A stretch of 64,000 bases of DNA from Myxococcaceae bacterium (GCA_004173515.1 SECN01000020.1:1-64000); one strand, 5' to 3'; numbered from the stretch's first letter, positions 47,990 through 59,294 are shown. The notes: generated by a model from the sequence alone, not told the origin. A program made the numbers and translations.

Positions 47990-50359
47990 ATGAGAACAGA
48001 GAGTCGAAGCGGGCTGGCGGTGCTGGCCCTGGGCCTGATGCTGGCATTGGCCGGGTGCGGCGGAGCGCAGGAACCGGAGCCGCAGGAGGGCAGCGCGCAG
48101 GCGGTGGTGACCCTGCCGCAGGCGTTGAGCACCAGCGACGTGGCCCGGGTGGAGCTCACCGTGTCCGGCGCGGGCATGACGACGCGCACGGACGCCCTGG
48201 TGAAGACGGGCGGGCAGTGGAGTGGGGTGCTGGGCCAGCTTCCCGCGGGCGCCGGGCGCACCTTCAGCGCGAAGGCCTTCGATGCCTCCAACGTCGAGCG
48301 TTACGCGGGCCAGACGACGGCCGTCACCGTCCAGGCCCAGCAGACGACGGCCGTCACCTTGCTGCTGCAGGAGGTGAACGCGCCCGCCCCCTTCGAGAAC
48401 GCGGCGCCCCGCATCCTCTCCCTGGTGGCCAGCCCCGGCACCGTGGCCCCGGGCGGCCAGGTGGCCCTGCAGGCCACCGCGGATGACCCGAACGTGGGGG
48501 ACACCCTCACCTACGCCTGGACGACCACTTCCGGCACCCTCGGCGCCCCCTCCAGCCTCGCCACCGCGTGGACGGCCCCGGCCTCGGCGGGCCCGGTCAC
48601 GCTGACGCTGACGGTGATGGACTCCAAGGGCGCCAGCTCCTCCCTCGGCGTCACCGTCACGGTGAGCACCGGCAACGGTGGCTCCGCCGTCAGCGTCTCC
48701 TTCAACACCTGGCCCCAGGTGGCGGGCATCACCGCCACGCCTTCCTCCGTGGCCGTCGGGCAGGCCACCACGGTGACGGCCTCCGCCAGCGACTCGGACG
48801 GCGACGGCCTCAGCTACCAGTGGACGACCACGTGCGCCGGCACCTGGACGAATGCCACCTCCGCCAGCGCCAGCTTCACGCCCACCTCCCAGCCTTCGGG
48901 CGGAACCTGCACGCTGGGCGTGAAGGCGCAGGACGGCCGCGACGGCCAGGGCACCGGCAACCTCACCATCCACGTGACGGCGTCGCCCACCACCGGCCGC
49001 GTCCCGCCCGAAGTGGTGGAGTCCTCCCAGTCCCTCGCCTCGGTGCCCGCGAGCGGCGCCACCGTCGCCTTCCGCGTGCGAGCAAGGGACGCGCAGGGCA
49101 GCGCGCTCTCCTTCTCGTGGGCCACCAGCGCCGGGACGCTGGGCACGGCCACCAGCGCCGCCACCACCAGCGACGTCCTCTGGACGGCACCCTCCTGCGT
49201 GCCCTCGGGCAGCCCGCCCACGGTGACGGCCACCGTCACCAACGCCCTGGGCCTCTCCGCCGCCTACAGCTTCTCCCTCCAGGGCGGCGCCGCGTGCAGC
49301 GTGGGGCCAGGCCAGAAGCTGGCGGGCGGCGCCGGCCACTCGGTCACCCTGAAGTCGGACGGCACCGTCTGGGCCTTGGGGGCCAACGCCTCCGGTCAGC
49401 TGGGCGACGGGACGCAGACGGAGCGCCGCACGCCGGTGCGGGCGCAGGGGCTCACCGGGGTGGTTTCTGTCACCGCGGGCGACTTCTACACCTTGGCCGT
49501 GAAGTCGGATGGCACCGTCTGGGCCTGGGGCTCCAACAACTTCGGTCAACTGGGGATCGGGACGACGGCGGACCGCCTCACGCCGGTGCAGGTGCCGGGC
49601 CTCACCGGGGTGGTCTCCGTCGCGGCGGGTGACGCCCACTCCGTGGCGCTGAAGTCGGACGGCACCGTCTGGACCTGGGGCTACAACGGCTACGGCCAGT
49701 TGGGCGACGGGACGACAGCGGGTCGCCTCACGCCGGGGCAGGTGCCGGGCCTCACCGGGGTGGCGGCCATCGCGGCGGGCGGCTCCGGCCATTCGCTCGC
49801 GGTGAAGTCGGATGGCACCGTCTGGGCCTGGGGCCGCAATGGCCCCGGCCAACTGGGTGACGGGACGGCGACGGGGCGCACCTCCCCGGTCCGCGTGCTG
49901 GGCCTCACCGGGGTGGTGGCCATCGTCGCTGGCGACTTCCACTCCCTGGGGTTGAAGTCGGACGGCACCGTCTGGGGTTGGGGCTACAACGGCCCGGGCC
50001 AACTGGGTGACGGAACAGGAGGGGACCACCCCACGGCGGTGCAGATGCCGGGCCTCACCGGGGTGGTCGCCATCGGGGCGGGCGACGCCCACACCGTGCT
50101 GTTGAAGTCGGACGGCACCGTCTGGACCTGCGGCTACAACTCCAATGGCCAGTTGGGCGACGGGACGGGGGCGAACCGCTCCACGCCGACGCAGGTGCCG
50201 GGCCTCTCCGGGGTGGTGGCCATCTCCGCGGGTGACCTTCACACCATGGCGCTGAAGTCAGACGTCACCCTTTGGAGCTGGGGCACCAACGCCAACGGCC
50301 AGTTGGGCGACGGGACGGCGACGGACCGCTCCACGCCGGTGCGGGTGCAAGGCTTCTAG
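47990..50359 (+). CDS. Long RCC1-repeat lipoprotein (paralogue B)
   Basis: A 789-residue lipoprotein with the same plan as the genes at 37773 and 61174: leader MRTESRSGLAVLALGLMLAL with LAGC lipobox, an N-terminal domain ending VTLLLQEVNAP, about three PKD/Ig-like units, and seven RCC1 units. Units are more divergent than in paralogue A: WALGANASGQLG opens the series and one reads WTCGYNSNGQLG, with a Cys in the blade core. Leader and stalk are highly conserved while propeller loops vary, suggesting diversification of the binding face. The ATG at 47990 has GGAGGA 5 bases upstream. A perfect hairpin follows the stop. Confidence 0.87.
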   Translation: MRTESRSGLAVLALGLMLALAGCGGAQEPEPQEGSAQAVVTLPQALSTSDVARVELTVSGAGMTTRTDALVKTGGQWSGVLGQLPAGAGRTFSAKAFDASNVERYAGQTTAVTVQAQQTTAVTLLLQEVNAPAPFENAAPRILSLVASPGTVAPGGQVALQATADDPNVGDTLTYAWTTTSGTLGAPSSLATAWTAPASAGPVTLTLTVMDSKGASSSLGVTVTVSTGNGGSAVSVSFNTWPQVAGITATPSSVAVGQATTVTASASDSDGDGLSYQWTTTCAGTWTNATSASASFTPTSQPSGGTCTLGVKAQDGRDGQGTGNLTIHVTASPTTGRVPPEVVESSQSLASVPASGATVAFRVRARDAQGSALSFSWATSAGTLGTATSAATTSDVLWTAPSCVPSGSPPTVTATVTNALGLSAAYSFSLQGGAACSVGPGQKLAGGAGHSVTLKSDGTVWALGANASGQLGDGTQTERRTPVRAQGLTGVVSVTAGDFYTLAVKSDGTVWAWGSNNFGQLGIGTTADRLTPVQVPGLTGVVSVAAGDAHSVALKSDGTVWTWGYNGYGQLGDGTTAGRLTPGQVPGLTGVAAIAAGGSGHSLAVKSDGTVWAWGRNGPGQLGDGTATGRTSPVRVLGLTGVVAIVAGDFHSLGLKSDGTVWGWGYNGPGQLGDGTGGDHPTAVQMPGLTGVVAIGAGDAHTVLLKSDGTVWTCGYNSNGQLGDGTGANRSTPTQVPGLSGVVAISAGDLHTMALKSDVTLWSWGTNANGQLGDGTATDRSTPVRVQGF

Positions 50360-50379
50360 TTCCGGCCGCACGGAAGTCG

Positions 50380-50407
50380 GCTTCGGCGCGGGCGTCCGCG
50401 CCGAAGC
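50380..50407. terminator. Hairpin terminator after RCC1 lipoprotein B
   Basis: GCTTCGGCGCGG and CCGCGCCGAAGC form a perfect 12-bp stem with a 4-base loop, 20 bp after the stop, followed by GTTTCG. It sits between convergent genes and may end both transcripts. Confidence 0.8.
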
Positions 50408-50505
50408 GTTTCGATTCCGTCCGAGGCAGGGACGGGTCCCCCTCCGTGCCGAGCGGTGGCACTGGGAAGACACGGGCGTGGCCAGCCGGCGCCGTCAGCG
50501 GCGTC

Positions 50506-53496
50506 TCATGGACAGCTCAGCGAGTAGTTCCACTCCGTGGTGGGAAGCGCCGTGACGGGGTTGCAGTTCGGATCCACCTGCACCCTCAACTGCCCCGTCG
50601 TGCCCGAGTAGTTGAACGTCTTCGTCGCGTAGACCGTGTCGGCCCCCGTGGCGACACAGCCGGTGTCCGCCACCATCGTCGTTCCCGAGTACACCCGGAT
50701 GCGGTCGTGCACGGTGAAGGTCTGGTATTTGAGCGTCACCGTTCCCGAGGCCTTGCCCATCACGAAGGTGCGCTCGTCCATCTGGGCGCCCCCGGCGACG
50801 GCCGTCGTGTTGCACCGGCCCATGACGGTGACATTCACATACGGCGTCTTGAAGACATTGGAATACTGGTCCATGCAGGTGGCGAAGTAGGTGTACGTCC
50901 CCGGCGCCATCGTCTCGGTGAAGCTCAGGCTGCGCTCGACCCCTCCCGCCACCTTCGTCTGATCATTCTTCAGCAGGCCCCACGGCGTGCGGTGGAGGGC
51001 GAGCAGCGTCAACCCCGAGAGGTCGTCGCGCCCGGTGACCTTCAGGGTGACGTTCCCATTGTTGGACGGGTCCACCGTCACCGTGTGCTGGCAGAGGTTC
51101 GGTGGCGCGCGGTCCACGATGAGCGAATACGCGTTGACGTGCTGGTTGCCGAAGGGGTCGGTCGTCTCGAACCGCACCGGGTAGAAGCCGTCGGGGCGGG
51201 TGGAGACGTCCACGACCACATTGGAGAGGTAGAAGCTGGGGGGGTAGGGGCTGTTCCAGGAGCGGGTGAGCGTCTCCTCCCCCGCCACGAACAGCCTCAG
51301 CGTCGACAGCCCCGTGGTGTCCGTGGCGTTGTAGGCCCAGTCCTGCTGGGGCGCGCTGGGCGACCACGTGGAGCCCTTGTTGGAGGTGAGCGTCACGTTG
51401 GGCCGGGCGCCATCGAGGGCGAAGGAGATCTGCTTGGAGGCCTCGTTCTCCCGGGTGTCCCGGGCAGTGACCTTCACGGTGTGCGCGGTGCTCGTCCCGA
51501 AGGTGACGGGGTTGAGATTGAAGACGCAGTGCCCCGTGCAGGGGGCCGTGATGACGGGCCCTCCAGTAGTGGCGGAGGTGATGACCACCGTTCCCGATTC
51601 GACGCCCGTGTCATCCGTGATGTCGACCGTGACGGTCGCCGTGTTGAACCAGGTCTGCTGGGCGGTGAGGGTCACCTCGGGCAGCTTGCGGTCGGCCGGC
51701 GGCCCGATGTTCACCGCGGCCCAGGCGTCCTCCACCGCCTTGTACTCGGGCGTGTAGGGCTTGTGCTGGAACACGGTCGTCGTCGCCTCGAGCATCATCT
51801 CCCGCGCGCTGTGGTAGTCGTGGATGCGCGCGAAGTAGCCTCCGCTGACGGTGAGGTACCAGAGCCAGCTGGCCGTATCGATGCCGAGGCCCGTCATGCC
51901 CCGGGGCAGGAAGAGGCTCACCCGCTGGGGATTCAGCAGGCCGGGGACCGGCGCCTGCCCGTCCGGGAGCACGCCCACGCTGAGGAAGTAGAACATCCGC
52001 GCCAGCGGTCCCGCGGCATAATGTCCATCCTGGGTCTGGAGCGCGGGCGTCCAATAGGGGAAGTACGGGTCGATGAACGAGCGGCCGATTCCCGGGGTGC
52101 TCACGTTGCCGGCCATCCAGTCACCGCGCACGGTGATGTGCTTGCGTGTCGGGGTCTGGTTGCAGAGGCGGCCGGTGCAGGGGGCCGTGGGGGTGAGCGC
52201 GTCGGGCAGATAGAAGCCACCAATCAGACCGAAGATGTCCGCCGTTCCCTCGTTCATCCCCATCATCTCGCCAATGTCCGTGACGGGGGTGAAGTGCGTC
52301 AGCTCGTCGTAGACCATGTGGCCCGTCTCGTGTGCCACGGTTTCGATGTCGGTCAGGGCGATGTTGGACAGCTGGTTGGGGCCATTCTTGTCGTAGAGGT
52401 ACCCGAGCCAGATGACGCCATTGCCCACCGCATAGGCATTGTCCTCCGGCATGTGCACGAAGGCCGTGACGGGCGCCCCCTGGCCGTCCCAGCCGTACCA
52501 CCCGAACACGTCCAGGAACATGCGGTGCGTGCCGTAGAGGGAGATGAAGGCGTCCGCCGCCGCCGTCTGTCCATTGGTCCCGAGGGGGTCCCCGAAGCCG
52601 TAGGGCTGGCCGTCCCCCCAGGTGTTCCCCAGGTTGCGATAGCTGACCCCCGGGGTGTTGCGAGGGTCCGGTGAGTAGACGACCTGATCGTAGAACTGGC
52701 TCTCGAGGCGATACACGTTCTTCACGGGGTCCAGGTAGGTCTGCAACCCCGTCTGCGTTCCCGCGTACCGGCTGCGCAGCGTCGCGTTCACCATGCCGGC
52801 GGGGGGCATCGCCCGCTCGAGCACGGCGCCGTCGCGCTCGCGCACGAACAGTTCCCGGGGCTCACGGGGAGACCTGGGCGTGGCCAGCTTCACGCGCACG
52901 CCCCGCTCGAAGCCGGTGACGACCGTCTCGTAGTCCGAGGCGTTGTCGCCGCGGGCCCCCTTGCGCAGGCGGCGCTCGTAGAGGGGCTCCAGCACGGCCT
53001 CGCTGCCGTCGCTCACCGCGAGGACCCTGGACGACGCGGCGTGGGTGGAGGCGCGCGCCAGTCCGGCGGCGGCGGTCAGGCGGGGGGGCGGCACGGACCC
53101 GAAGTCATCGGGCTCACCGAAGACCCGGAGCGTGTCGTCGACATCGACGATGACGCCCAGGTCCCGTCCCGTGACGGGGGTGCCCTGGAAGACCTGTTGA
53201 ATCCAGACGTGGGTGTCTCCCAGCACGTCCGTCCTGACGTGGCGGACGCGGAACTCCAGGCCGGGCGTCCGTGTGGCGAAGCGGCGCTCGACCTCCGCCA
53301 CGGCCCGGGCCGCGCGCGTGGATTCCCGGGCGCGAGCCGCCGCCAGCACCGCCGGGCTGGCGTTCGCACGCGGGGAAGTGGACGAGGTCGTCATCGTCGC
53401 GGGTGATACTTCCGGTACACGGGAGACAGGCTCGGTGGACTCACCACAGGACACCAGGCCGAGCAGGACGAGCGCCGACAGGACGCGTGACTTCAT
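50506..53496 (-). CDS. Secreted M4-like zinc metalloprotease with C-terminal beta domains
   Basis: A 996-residue lipoprotein or secreted protease. The leader MKSRVLSALVLLGLVSC has a lipobox-like end. An FTP-like propeptide precedes the catalytic domain. The zinc site is HETGH at residues 389-393 with the third ligand Glu416 in GMNEGTADIFG, a gluzincin pattern related to thermolysin (usual motif HELTH). Downstream are Ig-like segments with stretches such as TVTVDITDDTGVESGTVVI and a terminal domain with CUB-like character. It probably digests proteins outside the cell, fitting a predatory lifestyle. The ATG at 53496 has GAGGGGGAAG upstream. It is divergent from the trypsin-like gene and convergent with RCC1 lipoprotein B. 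Confidence 0.85.
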   Translation of the reverse strand: MKSRVLSALVLLGLVSCGESTEPVSRVPEVSPATMTTSSTSPRANASPAVLAAARARESTRAARAVAEVERRFATRTPGLEFRVRHVRTDVLGDTHVWIQQVFQGTPVTGRDLGVIVDVDDTLRVFGEPDDFGSVPPPRLTAAAGLARASTHAASSRVLAVSDGSEAVLEPLYERRLRKGARGDNASDYETVVTGFERGVRVKLATPRSPREPRELFVRERDGAVLERAMPPAGMVNATLRSRYAGTQTGLQTYLDPVKNVYRLESQFYDQVVYSPDPRNTPGVSYRNLGNTWGDGQPYGFGDPLGTNGQTAAADAFISLYGTHRMFLDVFGWYGWDGQGAPVTAFVHMPEDNAYAVGNGVIWLGYLYDKNGPNQLSNIALTDIETVAHETGHMVYDELTHFTPVTDIGEMMGMNEGTADIFGLIGGFYLPDALTPTAPCTGRLCNQTPTRKHITVRGDWMAGNVSTPGIGRSFIDPYFPYWTPALQTQDGHYAAGPLARMFYFLSVGVLPDGQAPVPGLLNPQRVSLFLPRGMTGLGIDTASWLWYLTVSGGYFARIHDYHSAREMMLEATTTVFQHKPYTPEYKAVEDAWAAVNIGPPADRKLPEVTLTAQQTWFNTATVTVDITDDTGVESGTVVITSATTGGPVITAPCTGHCVFNLNPVTFGTSTAHTVKVTARDTRENEASKQISFALDGARPNVTLTSNKGSTWSPSAPQQDWAYNATDTTGLSTLRLFVAGEETLTRSWNSPYPPSFYLSNVVVDVSTRPDGFYPVRFETTDPFGNQHVNAYSLIVDRAPPNLCQHTVTVDPSNNGNVTLKVTGRDDLSGLTLLALHRTPWGLLKNDQTKVAGGVERSLSFTETMAPGTYTYFATCMDQYSNVFKTPYVNVTVMGRCNTTAVAGGAQMDERTFVMGKASGTVTLKYQTFTVHDRIRVYSGTTMVADTGCVATGADTVYATKTFNYSGTTGQLRVQVDPNCNPVTALPTTEWNYSLSCP

Positions 53497-53973
53497 TGAA
53501 GAACTTCCCCCTCTGAGATGTGACCCGTTCGTTTTATCAGCCGCGTCAGACATGAGACAGACTCCGCCCAAGCGGCGGAAGGGTCGCGATGCCTGACGCA
53601 ATCCGACAATCCCAACCCCCTGGGTCGTCGGTCGTCCTCAGCGGATCGAACTCCAGGCCGCCGCATCCTCGAAGGACCTCGGTGTCCACCAGGCCTCACG
53701 GAGCCCAAGGCCCTGGCCGCGATCACCGGGGGGCTGAATCCTCTCGTGGTGACGCACTGTTCCCAGGAGTGGGGAAGGAGTCCATTCCCGCAGGAATCGT
53801 GCACTCCCCTCCCTTTCGGGTTTTTCATTTCCCTCCTGTTCCGAGGCGAGTCCCGGGACCACGGTGACTTCGAGCTAAGGACGCGTTGCGGAGAGCGCTT
53901 GATTGGCGCAAGCATGGGGCCCACTGCTCGCTTCCCTGGCGCGCGGTCATCACCCTCAAGGAGTGTTCAGCAC
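53497..53973. other. Divergent intergenic region between two secreted protease genes
   Basis: The 477 bp between the metalloprotease and trypsin-like genes. I see no convincing gene. It holds a T-rich pocket at about 53818-53835, unusual for this DNA, and a GCTTG...CAAGC inverted repeat near 53898-53914. Both promoters are expected here. Confidence 0.5.
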
Positions 53974-55152
<1,179 letters not shown>

Positions 55153-55185
55153 TCCCGGAAGGACCGGCGCGGGCGGTGGCGTCCG

Positions 55186-55443
55186 TCACCGCCCGCGCCG
55201 GGCTCGGCTCGCTCGAAGGATGGCCGCGAGGTCATTTGCGCGGGACCGGGCGTCGCGCTTCGTGCTGTCATTGCGCGAGAAGTCGTCCGCCGCGAGGAAG
55301 GGCCGAAGCTCCAGCCAGGCCTCCTCTTGGTCAGCTCTCGCCACCGCACGTCTGTCTTCACGCGCCAGAGGTTGGTATTGGCCGGGTCGGGCCATGACGT
55401 ACGCCTGGACGGCCCGTTCCCTCACGGGAAACCGCATCGGCAT
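55186..55443 (-). CDS. Small hypothetical protein
   Basis: An 85-residue Arg- and Ala-rich helical frame in the otherwise empty 392-bp gap between the trypsin-like gene and the DHFR-family gene. Third codon positions are moderately G/C rich. No clear ribosome-binding site, signal peptide or known domain is visible. It could be a chance frame. Confidence 0.3.
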   Translation of the reverse strand: MPMRFPVRERAVQAYVMARPGQYQPLAREDRRAVARADQEEAWLELRPFLAADDFSRNDSTKRDARSRANDLAAILRASRARRGR

Positions 55444-55544
55444 CCTGACGTCGGACAGCCGTGTGTACGTGAAGGCAGCCCGGTTCCACGTGGACCGGGT
55501 GTCCGGCTCATCGTAGAGTCACCAGGAAGAGGAGATTCCTTCAC

Positions 55545-56075
55545 ATGGCGCAGCTCATCTTTGGAATGAACCAGTCGTTGGATGGCTACGTCGACCACAC
55601 GGCGTTCGCGCCAGGCCCCATCCTCTTTCGTCATTTCATCGAACAGACTCGCGGCCTGACTGGCAGTGTCTACGGTCGCCGCATGTATGAGGTGATGCGT
55701 TATTGGGACGAAGAGCATCCTGAGTGGGACGCGGCGGAACGCGACTTCGCGACGGCCTGGCGGGGTCAACCGAAGTGGGTCGTGTCACGCACGCTGAAGT
55801 CCGTCGGCCCCAACGCCACCCTTGTCGCGAACGACATCGAGGCGACAATCCGCAAGCTGAAGGCTGAGCTTGATGGAGCGATTGACGTTGTCGGCCCGGA
55901 GCTGGCGCGAAGCCTGACGGACCTCGGTCTCATTGATGAGTATCGAATCTACCTGCACCCCGTCGTGCTGGGTTCCGGCAAGCCCTTCTTCGCCGGACCC
56001 CGGCCGCCACTTCGCCTCAAATCCTGCGAGCGAATGGAAGAGGACGTGATCAGATTGGCGTACGTTCCCGCTTGA
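55545..56075 (+). CDS. Dihydrofolate reductase family (RibD C-terminal-like) protein
   Basis: A 176-residue reductase-fold protein of the DHFR/RibD-C superfamily. It opens with LIFGMNQSLDGYVD, has the YGRRMYEVMRYW segment and IDVVGPELARSLTDLGLIDEYRI, and ends with the LHPVVLGSGKPFF strand, all typical of the small stand-alone bacterial members. NADPH-dependent reduction is likely; substrate unknown. AGAGGAG stands about 10 bases before the ATG. Its 3' end overlaps the convergent kinase gene by 26 bp. Confidence 0.88.
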   Translation: MAQLIFGMNQSLDGYVDHTAFAPGPILFRHFIEQTRGLTGSVYGRRMYEVMRYWDEEHPEWDAAERDFATAWRGQPKWVVSRTLKSVGPNATLVANDIEATIRKLKAELDGAIDVVGPELARSLTDLGLIDEYRIYLHPVVLGSGKPFFAGPRPPLRLKSCERMEEDVIRLAYVPA

Positions 56076-57288
56076 AGTTGCCCGGCTCCGTGGGCGTTTC
56101 GTCCACGTCGCGCAGAGGGCGCGGCTCCGTGCGGATGTCGTCCGGGCCCAGCGGAGGGAACGCAGGGCAGATGCCCCCCTCGTCCTCCTCCAGCAGGTCC
56201 AACTCCTCCAGCGCCTCGCCCCCTTCCACCAGCGCCTGCTGGACCTCCTTCACGGCATCCGCGCCGCTGTAGGGGCCCATTTTCGTCAGCAGCGCACGCA
56301 GCTCCGCCTCCAGCTCCGCCGCCGTTGCCAGCCGCGCGCCCTTCTCACGCCGCAGCAGCTTGTGGAGGAGGGTGCGCAACGGTTTGGAGAGGCCGAAGGT
56401 CGCACGCTCCACGTCCTTCACCCGGAAGGCCATGGCGTGCCGGACGGCGTCCTCCACGATGGCCGGCTGGGGCACCTCCATCACCGTCACCGAGGCCGCG
56501 AGGACCTTCTCACGAAGCAGCCGGGAGTCGTCCTCGTCCACCAGGCGGTCCCCAGGGTCATAGAGGTGCCGCCCCGTGGCGAACTCCAACAGCGTCAGGC
56601 CCAACGAGAAGAGGTCGGCGCGGGCATCCGTCGTCTGCCCGAGCAGCGCCTCGGGGGCGGCGTAGATGGCATCACCCGGGGGCCGTGGCAGCGTCGTGGC
56701 GACCCTTCCGCCCAACCGGGAGAAGGCGACACCGAAGTCCGTCAGCGCCACTTCGCCACCCGGGCGCAAGCGGATGCGCGTGGGATTCACGTCGCGGTTG
56801 ACGATGCCCAACGCAGTGCCCGCTTCGTCCGTGCGCGTGTGGGCGTACGCCAGGGCCGCGGCGACTTCCGCCCCCACGTACACGACGAAGGACTCGGAGA
56901 AGTAGCGCCCGCGCACCTGGGCGATGGAGAGGAGCGAGTCCAGGGTGAAGCCCTCGACGCACTCCATGGCGGCGCACAGCCCGTACTTCATTTCAAAGAG
57001 GCCATGGACGCGGGCGATGTTGGGGTGGTGGAGGTATTGCGCAAGCCGCACCTCCTCCTCCAGCCGGGCCCGCGTGCGCTGGTACTTCTCCGGCAGGGGC
57101 TCCGCGGGCAGGGCCACGCACTTCAGGACGACCTTGCCCCGGTAGCCAGTGGGCGTCCGGGGCCGGGCCAGCAGGACGCGCTCTCCATTGCGGCCCGTGC
57201 CCAGGTCCTGGAAGAACTCATAGGCGGTGTCGCCATGCGAAAAGAGGATTGCCTCCCCGGGGGAGCGGGGGTCGAAAACACCGGCCAT
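56050..57288 (-). CDS. Ser/Thr protein kinase-like protein with degenerate catalytic loop
   Basis: A 412-residue cytoplasmic kinase-fold protein. The N-lobe Lys is in KVVLKCVAL and the DFG motif is intact (Asp184). The catalytic loop reads NRDVNPTRI at 164-172 instead of HRDxKxxN: His to Asn164, Lys to Asn168 and the metal-binding Asn to Arg171, with Asp166 kept. This may be a pseudokinase or an atypical kinase. There is no transmembrane segment; the tail is acidic and proline-rich (LEELDLLEEDEG). The ATG at 57288 has GGAGG upstream; frames further up lack homology. It lies 175 bp downstream of another kinase on the same strand. Confidence 0.8.
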   Translation of the reverse strand: MAGVFDPRSPGEAILFSHGDTAYEFFQDLGTGRNGERVLLARPRTPTGYRGKVVLKCVALPAEPLPEKYQRTRARLEEEVRLAQYLHHPNIARVHGLFEMKYGLCAAMECVEGFTLDSLLSIAQVRGRYFSESFVVYVGAEVAAALAYAHTRTDEAGTALGIVNRDVNPTRIRLRPGGEVALTDFGVAFSRLGGRVATTLPRPPGDAIYAAPEALLGQTTDARADLFSLGLTLLEFATGRHLYDPGDRLVDEDDSRLLREKVLAASVTVMEVPQPAIVEDAVRHAMAFRVKDVERATFGLSKPLRTLLHKLLRREKGARLATAAELEAELRALLTKMGPYSGADAVKEVQQALVEGGEALEELDLLEEDEGGICPAFPPLGPDDIRTEPRPLRDVDETPTEPGNFKRERTPI

Positions 57289-57463
57289 GAGGGGAGCCTC
57301 CTGGATGCACGCGAAAGCAGACGCATGCGAAGACACCCGGGAAACTACCCGTGGCACTCGACGGCTGGGAAGGACGTCACGGGTTGAAAGGGGCACGCCG
57401 TCGGCTTCACTCCGAGTCCGTGTCCCCTTTCCAGAAACGTAAACTCCTTTTACAGCCCCAGCT

Positions 57464-59284
57464 TCATGGCCAGCGCTTCACGGGGTATGCGAGCGCCAGG
57501 CTTGGGTAGACGACAGCCCCGGGCACGGAGCCTTCCACCGCTTCGATGGACCCTTCCTCGCCAACGGAGATGCAGATGGGATGGATGTCTCCGTTGGCGA
57601 GGCGCGCCTCCGTGTAGCGCACCAGCATGCGGCCATCCCCCGTATACATCCGCCCGTAGAGCAGCGAGCCTTTGGGGAGCCTGGAGAAACCCTTTTCGAC
57701 CAGGCCCGTGACGGGGCCATCGGACCAGGTGTGACGGTCTCTCCCCCCCCCTGGATGGTTCACGTCGAGTAGAACCGTAAGAGTGGTGTCCGGCAGGAAA
57801 AAGAACACGCCTTCCATTGCCTCCCACGCTGCTTCGGGGCACTCCGTGCCGGCTTCGGGCCGCACCTGGGAACTGCTGGGGCAACCCAGTTGCAAGGCCA
57901 CGGCGGCGCTCGCCGCGGCACACTTCTTCAGGAACTCCCCCCGCGTGCTGCCGGAGGAGAGGGGCCGCTTGGCCGAAGAGACAGGGGGGCTATCGACAAT
58001 GGGGGCACGCTTCACGGCGGATCTTTCCTTCTGGACGGAGACGGGTGGGAGCAAAGCCGTCCCAGGGGGCGACGCGGTCGGCACGGAACTTGTGTCTGGA
58101 GAGGCCCCCGCATCCCCCGGGACGACGAGTGGAGAAGGACGCACGGAGGCAACTCCCGCGTCGAACGACGCAGGAGGCACCGAAGTCTCCTGGACGGGCC
58201 TTGAAGCCGGGGAGGAGACGGAGAGCCACCCGAAGAGGGCACCCGCCAGCACGGCGACAACCCCCACGGCAAGCAGCGCGTCCACCCACCTGGCGCGGCG
58301 AGCGCGCCGCTCGGGGGGCGTCTCCAGATCATTGTTCGAGGCTGGGGTGGTAGAAGGCCTGAGCGCAGGGTCGTGAATGGGCACCAGCCACTCGGCTTCC
58401 GCTGTCATCGCCAGTGCAGCCAGTTCGCGGCGCATCACTTCGCCCGTGGGCGGGCGCTCTTCGGGCCGTCGCTTGATGTAGCGCATCGCCACGTCGCTCA
58501 ACGCCGCAGGCACCCGCGGATTCAACACCCGGGCGGGATGGGGTGACCAATTCCCTTCGACAGGGGGCCTCCGGCTGTTGCTCTCAGGTGATGGCGTCGT
58601 CAGCACGTCGTAAAGACAGACGCCCAGTGCATAGACATCGTCCGTTACCTTGAATTCGTAGCGGGCGTCCTGCTCGTGCCCGTGCTCCTTCAAGAAGGTG
58701 ACTGCCTCGGGGGAGCGGTAGCGGCGGGTGCCAGGGGGGAGCGGAGTGTCCGTCAAGTCCTGGGCGTGCATGTAGTCGCCCGCGCTGAAGTCCAGGATGA
58801 CGGGTTCGCCATCCTTGGCGCGCACCATGATGTTGGCGAGCTTGAGGTCGCGATGGAAGACGCCGCGCCCGTGCATGTAGTCCAGGGCCCCGGCCAACTT
58901 CATGAAGACGCGAGCCACCTCTTGCGCCGTGGGGTGCATCCGCTCCACCCACTGCGCCAGGGTGTAGCCCTCCACCAGGTCGAGGATGACGTAGAGCCAG
59001 CCGGTGAGGAAATCAGGCCAGCGGCCGTGCCCGAGGGCTCCAACGATGTTCGCGTGGTGCAGGTGGACCAGGCAGCCCAGCTCACGCTTCAACCGTGCGT
59101 CCGCCTGCTCATCATCCCCGCTGCTCGGGCGGTGCATCGCGATCTTCATCGCGAAGTGCTGACCGTGCATCTCCACGCGGTAGACGGCGCCGTAGGTGCC
59201 GGCCCCCAGCAGCTTCACGACGCGCCAGCCGTAGAGCATGTACCCGGGTGGCAACTGCGCGGGGTGGTGGATGACGGTGAGCAT
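57464..59284 (-). CDS. Membrane Ser/Thr protein kinase
   Basis: A 606-residue kinase. The N-terminal kinase domain shows a glycine loop LLGAGTYGAVYRV, Lys in FAMKIAMH, and the canonical loop HRDLKLANI (Asp146). The DFG position reads DFS (Asp165-Phe-Ser167), a small deviation. A single transmembrane helix (WVDALLAVGVVAVLAGALFGW) follows at about residue 335-360. Beyond it is a Ser/Pro-rich linker and a C-terminal domain of about 150 residues with no known match, preceded by a hydrophobic ALQLGC segment. It lies 10 bp downstream of the DUF2381 gene on the same strand, an apparent two-gene operon. AGAGG precedes the ATG. Confidence 0.87.
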   Translation of the reverse strand: MLTVIHHPAQLPPGYMLYGWRVVKLLGAGTYGAVYRVEMHGQHFAMKIAMHRPSSGDDEQADARLKRELGCLVHLHHANIVGALGHGRWPDFLTGWLYVILDLVEGYTLAQWVERMHPTAQEVARVFMKLAGALDYMHGRGVFHRDLKLANIMVRAKDGEPVILDFSAGDYMHAQDLTDTPLPPGTRRYRSPEAVTFLKEHGHEQDARYEFKVTDDVYALGVCLYDVLTTPSPESNSRRPPVEGNWSPHPARVLNPRVPAALSDVAMRYIKRRPEERPPTGEVMRRELAALAMTAEAEWLVPIHDPALRPSTTPASNNDLETPPERRARRARWVDALLAVGVVAVLAGALFGWLSVSSPASRPVQETSVPPASFDAGVASVRPSPLVVPGDAGASPDTSSVPTASPPGTALLPPVSVQKERSAVKRAPIVDSPPVSSAKRPLSSGSTRGEFLKKCAAASAAVALQLGCPSSSQVRPEAGTECPEAAWEAMEGVFFFLPDTTLTVLLDVNHPGGGRDRHTWSDGPVTGLVEKGFSRLPKGSLLYGRMYTGDGRMLVRYTEARLANGDIHPICISVGEEGSIEAVEGSVPGAVVYPSLALAYPVKRWP

Positions 59285-59294
59285 GGGCGCGCCT

